64,000 nt of DNA from Streptomyces sp. NBC_00390 (GTDB lineage Bacteria; Actinomycetota; Actinomycetes; Streptomycetales; Streptomycetaceae). The DNA lies in NCBI RefSeq assembly GCF_036057275.1, contig NZ_CP107945.1:6820001-6884000 (forward strand), read 5' to 3'. How positions within the stretch are numbered: the stretch's first letter is position 1; each line of letters opens with the position of its first letter. The notes under the pieces were generated by a model. The model made no database searches and was not told the origin of the DNA. It saw only the letters and a list, made by a program, of their open reading frames with translations. Positions 1 to 7,962 of this stretch are shown here, in pieces. The translations under genes and the position numbers were made by a program.

Positions 1-982
1 CGCCGGAGCCCGCGGACCGGGCGGCCTGTTAGCCCGGCCCGCGAACGCGCTGCGCGGACGCTATCTGCGCCTGCTCGCCGAAGTGCCCCGCTTCCACCGG
101 CTCGCGCGCCGTCTGCTCGCCCGGCAGGCGAACGGCAGCCGGAAGGACGAAGAGGGTCCCATCCTCGGCCGATTCCTGTCCGACGCCCGTTTCTCCGCCT
201 ACTTCACCGCCCATTTCATGACGCCGCTCGTCTCCTGCGTCTGGTCCTGCGACGCGGCCACCGCCCTGCGCCACCCGGCCCGCCATCTCTTCCGCTTCCT
301 CGACCACCACGGCATGCTCACGATCACCGGCTCGCCGGTCTGGCGTACCGTCACCGGCGGCTCACGCGCGTACGTCGACCGCATCGGCAAGCAGCTCACC
401 GCCGTACACACCGCCACCCCCGTACGCGCCGTGCGCCGCCACGCCGACGGCGTCGGGATCACCGCCGACGACGGCAGCGTCGAGAGCTACGACTCCGTCG
501 TCATCGCCACCCATCCGGACCAGGCGCTCCGGGTGCTCGCCGACCCGAGCACCCAGGAGCGCGAGATCCTCGGAGCGTTCCCGTACTCCCGCAACACCAC
601 CGTGCTGCACACCGACGCCTCCGTCCTGCCGCGCACCGCCGCCGCCCGCGCCAGCTGGAACTTCTCCATGCCGGCCTGCGACGCGGACGCCCGGCGGGTG
701 CGCGTCAGCTACGACATGAACCGCCTCATGCGGCTGGACGCCCCAGAGTCCTATGTCGTCACGCTGAACGGCTCCGAAGACGTCGTGCCCGCCCGCGTGA
801 TCGCCGCCATGGAGTACGAGCACCCTGTCTTCACCCCCGAGTCGGTGGCCGCCCAGCGCCGGCTCCCCGAGCTGAGCGGACCGGTGACCGCGTATGCGGG
901 GGCATACCACGGCTGGGGCTTCCACGAGGACGGCTGCCGCTCGGGCGTCGCTGCCGCCGCTGCGCTGGGGGTCCCCTGGTGA
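1..982 (+). CDS. FAD-dependent amine-oxidase-like oxidoreductase, 5'-truncated by window edge
   Basis: The frame is open from the first bases, so the N-terminal FAD-binding GxGxxG region lies outside the window. What remains (about 326 residues) resembles the C-terminal two thirds of the NAD(P)/FAD-dependent oxidoreductases that accompany cyclopropane-fatty-acyl synthases in actinobacteria; the tail YAGAYHGWGFHEDG is typical of them. The stop overlaps the GTG of the next gene, so it heads a translationally coupled lipid-modification operon, presumably desaturating or otherwise oxidising acyl chains (inference). Codon 29-31 is TTA, the rare leucine codon read by the bldA tRNA, so translation could be developmentally regulated. 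Confidence 0.85.
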   Translation, partial: AGARGPGGLLARPANALRGRYLRLLAEVPRFHRLARRLLARQANGSRKDEEGPILGRFLSDARFSAYFTAHFMTPLVSCVWSCDAATALRHPARHLFRFLDHHGMLTITGSPVWRTVTGGSRAYVDRIGKQLTAVHTATPVRAVRRHADGVGITADDGSVESYDSVVIATHPDQALRVLADPSTQEREILGAFPYSRNTTVLHTDASVLPRTAAARASWNFSMPACDADARRVRVSYDMNRLMRLDAPESYVVTLNGSEDVVPARVIAAMEYEHPVFTPESVAAQRRLPELSGPVTAYAGAYHGWGFHEDGCRSGVAAAAALGVPW

Positions 983-1710
983 GCGCTCCGCCGGCCCTCT
1001 ACCGCTGCACGGTCACCCACGTGCGGACCACGCCGCGCCGCTTTGCGCTGCGCCACCGCACCTACATGTGGCTCACCGACCCCGAGGTGCCACCGCGGCT
1101 GCCCAGGGCGCTGCGCCCGCTCGCCCGCTTCGACGCCCGTGACCACTTCGGCGGGGCGGCGCCGACCATCCGTGCCGGGCTGGAGGCGTTCCTCGCGGCG
1201 CGGGGGACCGACCTCGACGGCGGTGCGGTCGTCATGCTCGCCCACGCGCGGGTGCTCGGCCATGTCTTCAACCCGCTGACCCTCTACTGGTGCCACGGCC
1301 GCGACGGCCGTCCGCTCTGCGTCGTCGCCGAGGTGCACAACACCTACGGTGAGCGCCACTGCTATCTGCTGCGCCCCGACGCAGCCCACCGGGCCTTCGT
1401 GGACAAGGAGTTCTACGTCTCGCCCTTCTTCCCGGTGGACGGCGGCTACCGGATGCGGCTGCCCGAGCCGGACGAACGGCTGGAGCTGACGATCCATCTG
1501 GAGCGCGACGGCGCCCGCCCGTTCACCGCGACCGTACGCGGCGAGCGCCGCCCGGCCACCGCCGGCGCCCTGCTCCGCGCCGCACTGGCGCACCCGCTGT
1601 CGACCCTCGCCGTGTCCGTCGGCATCCGGTTCCACGGCATCCGTCTGTTCCTGCGCGGACTCCCGGTCCAACCCCGTCCCCACCATCTGCCCCAGGAGGG
1701 TGTGAAGTGA
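979..1710 (+). CDS. DUF1365 family protein
   Basis: A 243-residue protein starting at GTG 979, which overlaps the upstream stop (GTGA). The N-terminal pattern (LYRCTVTHVRTTPRRFAL, then HVFNPLTLYWCHG and EVHNTYGERHCYLL) is that of DUF1365, a family of unknown biochemistry found almost only between a FAD oxidoreductase and a cyclopropane-fatty-acyl synthase homologue, as here. A role in making or modifying an unusual membrane lipid is an inference from this conserved neighbourhood. No signal peptide or clear membrane segment is visible. Confidence 0.88.
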   Translation: MSAPPALYRCTVTHVRTTPRRFALRHRTYMWLTDPEVPPRLPRALRPLARFDARDHFGGAAPTIRAGLEAFLAARGTDLDGGAVVMLAHARVLGHVFNPLTLYWCHGRDGRPLCVVAEVHNTYGERHCYLLRPDAAHRAFVDKEFYVSPFFPVDGGYRMRLPEPDERLELTIHLERDGARPFTATVRGERRPATAGALLRAALAHPLSTLAVSVGIRFHGIRLFLRGLPVQPRPHHLPQEGVK

Positions 1711-2969
1711 GCGTGTCCGTCTCCCCGGCGTCCTCGCGAACCGCGTCCGTCGACCCTCGGCGCCGGCCAGGGCCGGCCCGCCTGCCGAGGGCCTCCAAAT
1801 TGCGCACGGCCGTCGCGGAACGCCTTGTCAGGCACGCGCTCGGCGGGCTCCCGGTGCGGGTGCGCCTCGCCGGCCGCGAGACGATCGGCCAGGGCGGACC
1901 GCTGATGGACGTACGGAACCCAGCGGCCTTCTTCCGCCGGATCGGTGCCCGCGGGCTGCTCGGCTTCGGCGAGTCCTACATGGCCGGTGAATGGGAGGCC
2001 CCCGACCTCGTCGGACTGCTGTCCGTGTTCGCCGAGAACGCCGCCACTCTCGTGCCCGGCCCGCTGCAGCGGCTGCGCGGCGCCTGGGCGCCGCGCAGGC
2101 CGGGGCGGCACCGCAACACGACAAGCGGCTCGCAGGCCAACGTCAGCCATCACTACGACCTGTCCAACGAGCTGTTCGCGCTGTTTCTCGACGAGACCCT
2201 GACGTACTCCTCCGCGCTCTTCCGGGGCTTCCCGGCCGAGCGGCAGCTGCTGCCCGCGGCCCAGCACCGCAAGATCGACCGGCTGCTCGACCTGGCGCAG
2301 GTCGGACAGGGAACCCAGCTGCTGGAGATCGGCACCGGCTGGGGCGAGCTGGCGATCCGCGCCGCGCAGCGCGGCGCACGCGTCCTGACCGTCACCCTCT
2401 CCCGCGAGCAGCAGACGCTGGCGCAGCAGCGCATCCGGGCCGCCGGCCTCCAGGACCGGGTGACCGTACTGCTGCGCGACTACCGCAAGGTGCTCGGCCG
2501 CTACGACGCCATCGTCAGCGTGGAGATGATCGAGGCCGTCGGAGCGGAGTTCTGGCCCGAGTACTTCCAGACGCTGGACCGGCTGCTCGCACCCGGCGGG
2601 CAGATCGCCCTCCAGGCGATCACCATGCCGCACGACCGGATGCTCGCCTCCCTCGACACCTACACCTGGGTGCAGAAGTACATCTTCCCCGGCGGACAGC
2701 TGCCGTCCTCCGAGGCCATCGAGCAGATCGTCGCGGGCTGCACCGGCCTCACGACGGCCGCTCGCGACGGCTTCGGGCCGCACTACGCCGAGACGCTGCG
2801 CCTGTGGCGCGAACGGTTCACCGAGCGCGCCGAGGAGGTCGAAGCCCTGGGCTTCGACGAGGTCTTCCGCCGTATGTGGACCTTCTACCTCTCCTACTCC
2901 GAAGCCGGCTTCAGGTCCGGCTACCTGGATGTGCAGCAGCTGCTGCTGACGAAGGGGGAGGCGGCGTGA
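1707..2969 (+). CDS. Cyclopropane-fatty-acyl-phospholipid synthase family methyltransferase
   Basis: A 420-residue SAM-dependent methyltransferase of the CfaA/CmaA type. Residues about 145-160 hold the family signature (NVSHHYDLSNELFALFLD), followed by TYSSALF and the SAM-binding motif LLEIGTGWGELA near residue 210; EMIEAVG and the C-terminal YLSYSEAGF segment also match. It would transfer a methylene or methyl group from SAM to double bonds of membrane phospholipid acyl chains. GTG 1707 overlaps the stop of DUF1365, so the genes are coupled. Whether the product is a cyclopropane or a branched methyl chain cannot be told from sequence. Confidence 0.92.
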   Translation: MSVSVSPASSRTASVDPRRRPGPARLPRASKLRTAVAERLVRHALGGLPVRVRLAGRETIGQGGPLMDVRNPAAFFRRIGARGLLGFGESYMAGEWEAPDLVGLLSVFAENAATLVPGPLQRLRGAWAPRRPGRHRNTTSGSQANVSHHYDLSNELFALFLDETLTYSSALFRGFPAERQLLPAAQHRKIDRLLDLAQVGQGTQLLEIGTGWGELAIRAAQRGARVLTVTLSREQQTLAQQRIRAAGLQDRVTVLLRDYRKVLGRYDAIVSVEMIEAVGAEFWPEYFQTLDRLLAPGGQIALQAITMPHDRMLASLDTYTWVQKYIFPGGQLPSSEAIEQIVAGCTGLTTAARDGFGPHYAETLRLWRERFTERAEEVEALGFDEVFRRMWTFYLSYSEAGFRSGYLDVQQLLLTKGEAA

Positions 2970-3130
2970 CCACGCCGGTGCGGCGGTGGGGTCCGGTGGC
3001 CGGCCGGCCTGCGTTCGAGGAGCGGCGCACGGGCGTCGGCCCGGTCCCGGCCGTGCGGACCACCGGCCGGGACGACCGGGGGACGTGCGCGACGCCGAAC
3101 CACGGCCACGCGGAGGGCTGCCGGCGGTGA
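2966..3130 (+). CDS. Possible small ORF, 54 residues, unknown
   Basis: The ORF starts at GTG 2966, overlapping the methyltransferase stop, and ends in a TGA overlapping GTG 3127 of the next gene, so it fits the chain of coupled genes exactly. Third codon positions are almost all G or C, as in the neighbours. The product is basic and rich in Arg, Gly and Pro, with no membrane segment or recognised domain. It may be a real small protein, a translational bridge between its neighbours, or chance. Confidence 0.4.
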   Translation: MTTPVRRWGPVAGRPAFEERRTGVGPVPAVRTTGRDDRGTCATPNHGHAEGCRR

Positions 3131-3921
3131 ACGGCCATGCGTGGGCGGCGTTCGCACAGGGTCTCGGCCCCGCCGCGGCCGCCGCTCTCGCGGTCATGCT
3201 TCTCGCCTTCGCCGTCGCGCTGCGCACCGGAGTGCACCGCGGGGTGGATGTGGCGTGGGGGATCGCCTTCACGGCCGTCGCGGTGTCGGGTACGCGATGT
3301 CGGCGGGGGAGGGGGACGACGGGCGGCGGCTTCTGGTCACCGTGCTCACGGCGGTGTGGGGACTGCGGCTGGCCGCGCACATCGCCCGGCGCGGACGAGG
3401 GCACGGCGAGGACCCGAGGTACGAGGCACTGCTCGCCAAGGCACCCGGCCATCGCACGCTGTACGCCCTGCGCATCATGTATCTGCTCCAGGGCGCGCTG
3501 GTATGGCTGATCTCGCTGCCGGTGCAGGCCGCGCAGTACGTCCCCGGGCCCGTCGGCGTGATCGGCTGCGCGCTGTGGCTGACCGGATTCCTCTTCGAGG
3601 CGGTCGGGGACGGGCAACTGGCCCGGTTCAAGGCCGATCCGGCGAACCGGGGCCGCGTCATGGACCGGGGGCTGTGGGGGCTGGACCCGGCACCCGAACT
3701 ACGTCGGGGACTTCTGCGTGTGGTGGGGACTCTTCCTGGTCGTCTGCGACGAGCCGGCGCCGGCCGCAGTGGTCGTCGTGAGTCCCCTGGTGATGAGTTA
3801 CCTCCTGATCAGCGGCAGCGGAAAGGCGCTGCTGGAACGGCACATGGCCGACCGCCCCGGCTTCGCGGAGTACGCGGCCCGCACAAGCGGCTTCCTGCCG
3901 CGTCCGCCGAAGCGGCGCTGA
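3127..3921 (+). pseudogene. DUF1295 (steroid 5-alpha-reductase-like) membrane protein with two frameshifts
   Basis: Three frames together give one DUF1295 protein of about 264 residues: an N-terminal membrane part from GTG 3127, a middle part (LAAHIARRGRGHGEDPRYE) in the -1 frame from about 3286, and a C-terminal part (HPNYVGDFCVWWGLF ... SGSGKALLERHM) back in the first frame from about 3677. The first break fits one missing G near 3285 (GCGGTGTCGGG); the second fits one extra G in the run at 3674-3678. DUF1295 proteins are multi-pass reductases often next to CFA synthase genes. Two opposite single-base changes in G-rich tracts could be sequencing errors, so this may be intact in the living strain. 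Confidence 0.8.
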
Positions 3922-4080
3922 CGGACGGGCGGTTGAGAGGTCCCGGGCGGGGCCGGTCGGCACGGCCCGAGCCCTCCGGCGTCCGTGCGGGCGGGAGGGG
4001 GCCGCCCGCACGGCCGGTGCTCGCCCGCGCCCGCCGATGAGCGGAGCGGCAGGCACCGCGGGCCGGTACGAACAGCGGGG

Positions 4081-4114
4081 CGACCAGCCGGCGGTGCGCC
4101 GCGCCGGCTGGTCG
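4081..4114. terminator. Bidirectional hairpin terminator between convergent operons
   Basis: A perfect 13-bp inverted repeat (CGACCAGCCGGCG at 4081-4093, complement at 4102-4114) with an 8-base loop lies in the gap between the DUF1295 gene and the convergent anti-sigma gene. It has no U tract, as is common for Streptomyces terminators. Confidence 0.7.
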
Positions 4115-4165
4115 TGCATGCGTGGACCGGGCCGGATCGGCGGTGGACCGGGCCGCAGGGCCGGA

Positions 4166-4915
4166 TCAGGACGGCAGGCGCATCAGGGCGAGCGGAGACG
4201 AGGTCGGCCGGCGGGAGCCGCCCGCCGGTTCGACGGTGACGCCCATGCCGGACGCGGAGTTGACCGGCCCTTCCATCAGCACGGCGCCGGACGTGGCGGT
4301 CAGCTCCATCAACCCCGCCGAACGCATCGTGCCGCCGTCCTCGAACCAGAGTTGGTACACCTTGCCCTGCGGCGGCTTCGGCATCCCCGACGCATAGAAC
4401 GCCGCGCGGTTGCGGCTGCGCGACACGACGACCGTGCCGGTCGCCCCGTCCGTCAGCGGCCCCGTGCTCACCTTGGCGTCCGGCGCGGCGAGTACGGCGG
4501 CGAGTTCCGTGGCCGTGCGCTCCGCGCGCTGCGCCTGGGCGCGGGCGTCCTCGGCCCGGTCGTGCTGCCAGACGGCCGCCCCGCCGAGGCTCGCCGCCAC
4601 GGCCATGCAGGCGGCGAGCGCGAAACGGGACACCGCGCGGCCGCGGCGCACCACGCCTCGGTGCGCCTGCCGGGTGACCCGGGGGCGGTCCTGCCGTTCG
4701 GCGCCCACGCGGGCCATCACCTGGTGCTTGAGCTCCGGGGGTGGCGTGACGTACTCCGCCGAGCCCAGCCGGCCGGCGGTGGCGGCCAGTTCGCGTACTT
4801 CCAGCGAACACGGCGGACACGCCCGCAGATGCTGCTCGAACTCGGCCTCTTCGTCGGGTGCCAGCGCGTGCAGCACATAGGCGCCGGTCAATGTGTGCAG
4901 ATCGGCGGAGTTCAT
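4166..4915 (-). CDS. RskA-like anti-sigma factor
   Basis: A 249-residue anti-sigma factor that would hold the adjacent ECF sigma factor at the membrane. Residues 1-80 form the zinc-associated anti-sigma domain with His29-x3-Cys33-x2-Cys36; one membrane helix follows near residues 97-116, and the extracytoplasmic part carries RskA-type features (VYQLWFEDGG, GVTVEPAGGS). The ATG overlaps the sigma factor stop as ATGA, so the two are co-translated. By analogy with M. tuberculosis SigK/RskA, regulated proteolysis would release the sigma factor; the trigger is not visible here. Confidence 0.88.
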   Translation of the reverse strand: MNSADLHTLTGAYVLHALAPDEEAEFEQHLRACPPCSLEVRELAATAGRLGSAEYVTPPPELKHQVMARVGAERQDRPRVTRQAHRGVVRRGRAVSRFALAACMAVAASLGGAAVWQHDRAEDARAQAQRAERTATELAAVLAAPDAKVSTGPLTDGATGTVVVSRSRNRAAFYASGMPKPPQGKVYQLWFEDGGTMRSAGLMELTATSGAVLMEGPVNSASGMGVTVEPAGGSRRPTSSPLALMRLPS

Positions 4916-5496
4916 GCGCTCACCCCCAGGCAGTCGCGCAGCCGGATGAGCCCGTCACGCAGTCGTGTCTTCACCGTGCCCAGTGGCACGGCGAGCAGTT
5001 CGGCGACCTCCCGGTAGGTCAGTCCCCGGTAGTAGGCCAGCGTCACGGACTGGCGCTGCAGTTCGGTCAGGCCCTGCAGACAGCGCCGCACCTGTTCGCG
5101 TTCCAGCCGGGCCTCCACCTCCTCGGTCACCTCGTCGTAGGCGCGGCCCTGGTCCAGCAGCGCGGCCCGCCGCTCGCGGTCGGTGGCGGCACGGGCGGAC
5201 CTGACCCGGTCCACGGCCCGGCGGTGGGCGAGGGTGAGGATCCAGGTCATCGCCGAGCCGCGGGACGGCTCGTAGCGCACGGCGGTACGCCAGACCTCGA
5301 TCAGCACCTCCTGTGTCACCTCTTCCGACTGGGCGGGGTCGCGCAGCACGGCGCGTATCAGGCCCAGGACCGGTCCGCAGACCGCGTCGTACAACCGGGA
5401 GAAAGCGCCCTGGTCGCCCCTGGCAACCAGGGCGAGCAGTTCTTGCAGATCGGGACCGGCCGAGGCGGGGCCGCCTATCTGTACGGCTTCTTTCAC
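4912..5496 (-). CDS. sigK: ECF RNA polymerase sigma factor, SigK-like
   Basis: A 194-residue ECF sigma factor from GTG 5496, chosen because GGAGGA sits 7 bases upstream; an in-frame GTG at 5535 is the longer alternative. Region 2 (EEVTQEVLIEVW ... AMTWILTLAHRRAVDRVR) and region 4 (LTYREVAELLAVPLGTVKTRLRDGL) are intact. It is closest in look to SigK of mycobacteria and, like it, precedes an RskA-type anti-sigma gene. The convergent lipid-modification operon is a plausible target, since SigK neighbourhoods often contain FAD oxidoreductase/DUF1365/CFA genes. A SigK-type promoter upstream suggests autoregulation. Confidence 0.88.
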   Translation of the reverse strand: MKEAVQIGGPASAGPDLQELLALVARGDQGAFSRLYDAVCGPVLGLIRAVLRDPAQSEEVTQEVLIEVWRTAVRYEPSRGSAMTWILTLAHRRAVDRVRSARAATDRERRAALLDQGRAYDEVTEEVEARLEREQVRRCLQGLTELQRQSVTLAYYRGLTYREVAELLAVPLGTVKTRLRDGLIRLRDCLGVSA

Positions 5497-5547
5497 GCGG
5501 TGTTCCTCCACGGGTCGGACGGCACGTCCGGACACCTGTCACGACGC

Positions 5548-5575
5548 ATTCGGAGCCGAAGGCCCGATGGATTGG
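5548..5575 (-). promoter_or_regulatory. Putative SigK-type promoter
   Basis: On the minus strand CCAATC (5575-5570) and CCGAAT (5553-5548) are separated by exactly 16 bases. The mycobacterial SigK consensus is CCATCC-N16/17-CCGAAT, so the -10 matches fully and the -35 in four of six bases. Transcription would start near 5541, leaving about 45 bases of leader with a good ribosome binding site before GTG 5496. Confidence 0.5.
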
Positions 5576-5640
5576 TCCGGGTGGCCGCATCGTGCCATGG
5601 ACCGACCCCGTGTGGGTCCCCGTCTCGTGCCTGTCCCGCT

Positions 5641-5740
<100 letters not shown>

Positions 5741-5870
5741 CGAACCTTGCCGAACGCGCCGACGCCGCAACGCGCAGCGGCAGGAGGGCGAGCAGACCGA
5801 TCGGTGACGGCAGGAGCGTCAGGACCGGCTCCAGATGGGCAGGCGGCCGGATCCCGGTACCGGCAAAGGC

Positions 5871-5894
5871 CCCCCGGCCGAGTCCGGCCGGGGG
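5871..5894 (-). terminator. Terminator of the siderophore-interacting protein gene
   Basis: A perfect 9-bp stem (CCCCCGGCC at 5871-5879, complement at 5886-5894) with a 6-base loop lies just past the stop codon at 5914. Confidence 0.7.
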
Positions 5895-5913
5895 ATAAGG
5901 AAGAGAGTGGTCG

Positions 5914-6756
5914 TCAGGCCGCCGACTCCTGCTCCCGTTCCACCTGGTCGTTCCACTCGCGCTTGGCCGCACGCCAGGCCTCGTCCGTCTGACCCAGGCG
6001 CCAGTAGCCGGAGATTGACAACTGCTCACGCGGAATGCCCCGCTCCACCCGCAGCTGACGACGCAGCTCCTTCACACAGGCCGCCTCGCCGTGGACGAAC
6101 GCGCAGACCTCCCCCTCGGGGAACTCCAGCGCCGCTACCGCCGCCACCAGCGCCTCGCCCGGCGCCCGGTCGCCGCGGTGCAGCCAGGTGATCTCCACCC
6201 CGTCCCCAGAGACGATCTTCTGCTCTTCCTCGGGGCCCGCGACCTCGATGAAGGCGTGCACGACCGCGCCTGCCGGCATCCGCTCGAGCGACGCGGCGAT
6301 CGCGGGCAGCGCGCTCTCGTCGCCCGCCAGCAGATGCCAGTGGGCCGCAGGGGAGGGGGCGTAGGCCCCGCCGGGGCCCAGGAAGCGCACCGTCTCACCG
6401 GCCTGCACGCGTGCCGCCCACGGCCCGGCCAGGCCCTCGTCGCCGTGGACCACGAAATCGACCGTCAGCTCCAGGTGGGCCCGGTCCCACTGCCTCACCG
6501 TGTAGGTGCGAGTGGCGGGCCACTGCTCACGCGGGAGCTCCTCACGGATGCGGTCCATGTCGAACGGCTCCGGGTAACTCACGCCCTCGGGCGCGAACAG
6601 CAGCTTGATGTAGTGATCGGTGTACTGGCCGAGCTCGAGCGCGGCCAGACCCTCACCGCCCAGGACGACACGCACCATGTGCGGAGTGATGCGTTCGGTG
6701 CGCACCACCTTGGCCTCGTGTGCCTTCGGTGCTTTGCGTGCCGGTCGGTCTGCCAC
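5914..6756 (-). CDS. Siderophore-interacting protein, FAD-binding ferric-siderophore reductase
   Basis: A 280-residue SIP/ViuB-family flavoprotein that reduces iron in imported ferric siderophores in the cytosol. Residues about 15-130 form the FAD-binding barrel (RTYTVRQWD is the flavin motif) and the rest is the SIP NAD(P)H-binding domain (LLAGDESALPAIAASLE, FVHGEAACVKELRR, SGYWRLGQTDEAW). GTG 6756 was chosen for the GGGGAG upstream. An iron box lies 26 bases before the start, so expression should rise in iron limitation. It stands alone, with no siderophore synthesis genes nearby. Confidence 0.92.
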   Translation of the reverse strand: MADRPARKAPKAHEAKVVRTERITPHMVRVVLGGEGLAALELGQYTDHYIKLLFAPEGVSYPEPFDMDRIREELPREQWPATRTYTVRQWDRAHLELTVDFVVHGDEGLAGPWAARVQAGETVRFLGPGGAYAPSPAAHWHLLAGDESALPAIAASLERMPAGAVVHAFIEVAGPEEEQKIVSGDGVEITWLHRGDRAPGEALVAAVAALEFPEGEVCAFVHGEAACVKELRRQLRVERGIPREQLSISGYWRLGQTDEAWRAAKREWNDQVEREQESAA

Positions 6757-6781
6757 GGCGCTCTCCCCGGAATATCGCTGC

Positions 6782-6800
6782 TTAGGGTTGCCTAAGCTAG
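6782..6800 (-). promoter_or_regulatory. Iron box (DmdR1/IdeR operator)
   Basis: The minus strand reads CTAGCTTAGGCAACCCTAA, matching 15 of 19 positions of the IdeR/DmdR consensus TTAGGTTAGGCTAACCTAA. Its place just upstream of the siderophore-interacting protein gene supports iron-dependent repression. Confidence 0.75.
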
Positions 6801-6806
6801 CACCTC

Positions 6807-7727
6807 TCAGCGCTGGAGTGCGGAGCGCAGCCGCACCACGGCCCCGCCGAGTCCCCACCGCGCGGCCAGCGCGTCCAGCTCAGCCGGGTGGCGCGGCTCG
6901 GCGGGCAGCGAGGGGTCGAATTCGGGCAGCGGTACGTCCGTGGCGACCCGGACCACCTTGGGCGCGACCGCCACATAGTCCCTGGCCTCGTCCAGCCGCT
7001 TGCGCTGCGACGGGGTGAGCTTCGAGGTCCGGTCGTCGACGGCGGCCATGATCCCCGCCAGGTCGCCGTACGCGTCGAGCAGCTTGGCCGCGGTCTTCTC
7101 GCCGATGCCGGGCACGCCGGGCAGCCCGTCGCTGGGGTCGCCGCGCAGCAGCGCCAGATCGACATATCCGGGCCCGTCCACGCCGTACTTCTCGCGCAGC
7201 CATGCCTCGTCCGTCGTCTGGAGGGTGCCGACGCCCTTGAGCGGATACAGCACCCGACGCCCGCGGGCGTCGTCGACCAGCTGGAACAGGTCACGGTCGC
7301 CGGTGACGATGTCGACCGGGCCCTCGGCGCGTGCGGTGAGGGTGCCGATCACGTCGTCCGCCTCGTAACCGTCCGCGCCGATACGGGCGATACCGACCGC
7401 CGCCAGCACCTCCTCGATGGCCGGGACCTGCGGCGAGAGCGTGTCGGGGACCTCCTCCACATCAGGGCCCTGCTCGGTCTCCACCGCGACGCGGTGCGCC
7501 TTGTAGGACGGAATCAGCTCGACCCGCCACTCGGGCCGCCAGTCGTTGTCCCAGCAGGCGACGAGATCGTCCGGCCGGTGGTCCTGGACCAGTCGCGCGA
7601 TGAAGTCCATCAGCCCGCGCACGGCGTTCACCGGGCTGCCGTCCGGAGCCCGGACCGAGTCGGGGACCCCGAAATAGGCCCGGAAGTACAGGGAAGCGGT
7701 GTCGAGGAGCATCAGGCGTCGCGTCAC
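6807..7727 (-). CDS. 5'-3' exonuclease (PolA N-terminal-like)
   Basis: A 306-residue stand-alone flap-type 5' nuclease, like the N-terminal domain of DNA polymerase I. Metal-ligand segments are visible (MLLDTASLYFRAYFG; CWDNDWRPEWR; DGYEADDVIGTL; VTGDRDLFQLV), followed by the helix-hairpin-helix LPGVPGIGEKTAAKLL. It would remove RNA primers or process flaps in replication and repair. GTG 7727 is the likely start; ATG 7712 is an alternative. It diverges from the glycine betaine transporter genes, with 235 bases between. Confidence 0.9.
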   Translation of the reverse strand: MTRRLMLLDTASLYFRAYFGVPDSVRAPDGSPVNAVRGLMDFIARLVQDHRPDDLVACWDNDWRPEWRVELIPSYKAHRVAVETEQGPDVEEVPDTLSPQVPAIEEVLAAVGIARIGADGYEADDVIGTLTARAEGPVDIVTGDRDLFQLVDDARGRRVLYPLKGVGTLQTTDEAWLREKYGVDGPGYVDLALLRGDPSDGLPGVPGIGEKTAAKLLDAYGDLAGIMAAVDDRTSKLTPSQRKRLDEARDYVAVAPKVVRVATDVPLPEFDPSLPAEPRHPAELDALAARWGLGGAVVRLRSALQR

Positions 7728-7962
7728 AACCCTGATGATGCCGCACGCCACTGACAGTCACAGAGCGCCCGCCCGTCGCGGCGCACCCGTGAGGTGGCTC
7801 ACCTTCGTGTTTGCCCCCAGGGGCCGAGGGCAGGCGCGAGCCCGGAGCGGATCCCGTAGCGATTTCAACCATTGCATCGGGCAAACGGGCGGATCCCGAC
7901 CCGCTCCACAGCTCGCCGGGCGGGGGTGGCGGGCTGTTTTCCGTTCTATGCGCGAGGTGTAT

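Noticed and set aside
1446..3617. Long minus-strand frame opposite the lipid operon
   Set aside because: It is the shadow of GC-rich genes on the plus strand; it has no recognisable domain and an unnatural composition.
5493..5549. An 18-codon leader ORF (ATG 5549) whose stop overlaps the sigK GTG
   Set aside because: It has no ribosome binding site, and the predicted SigK promoter would start transcription downstream of its ATG.
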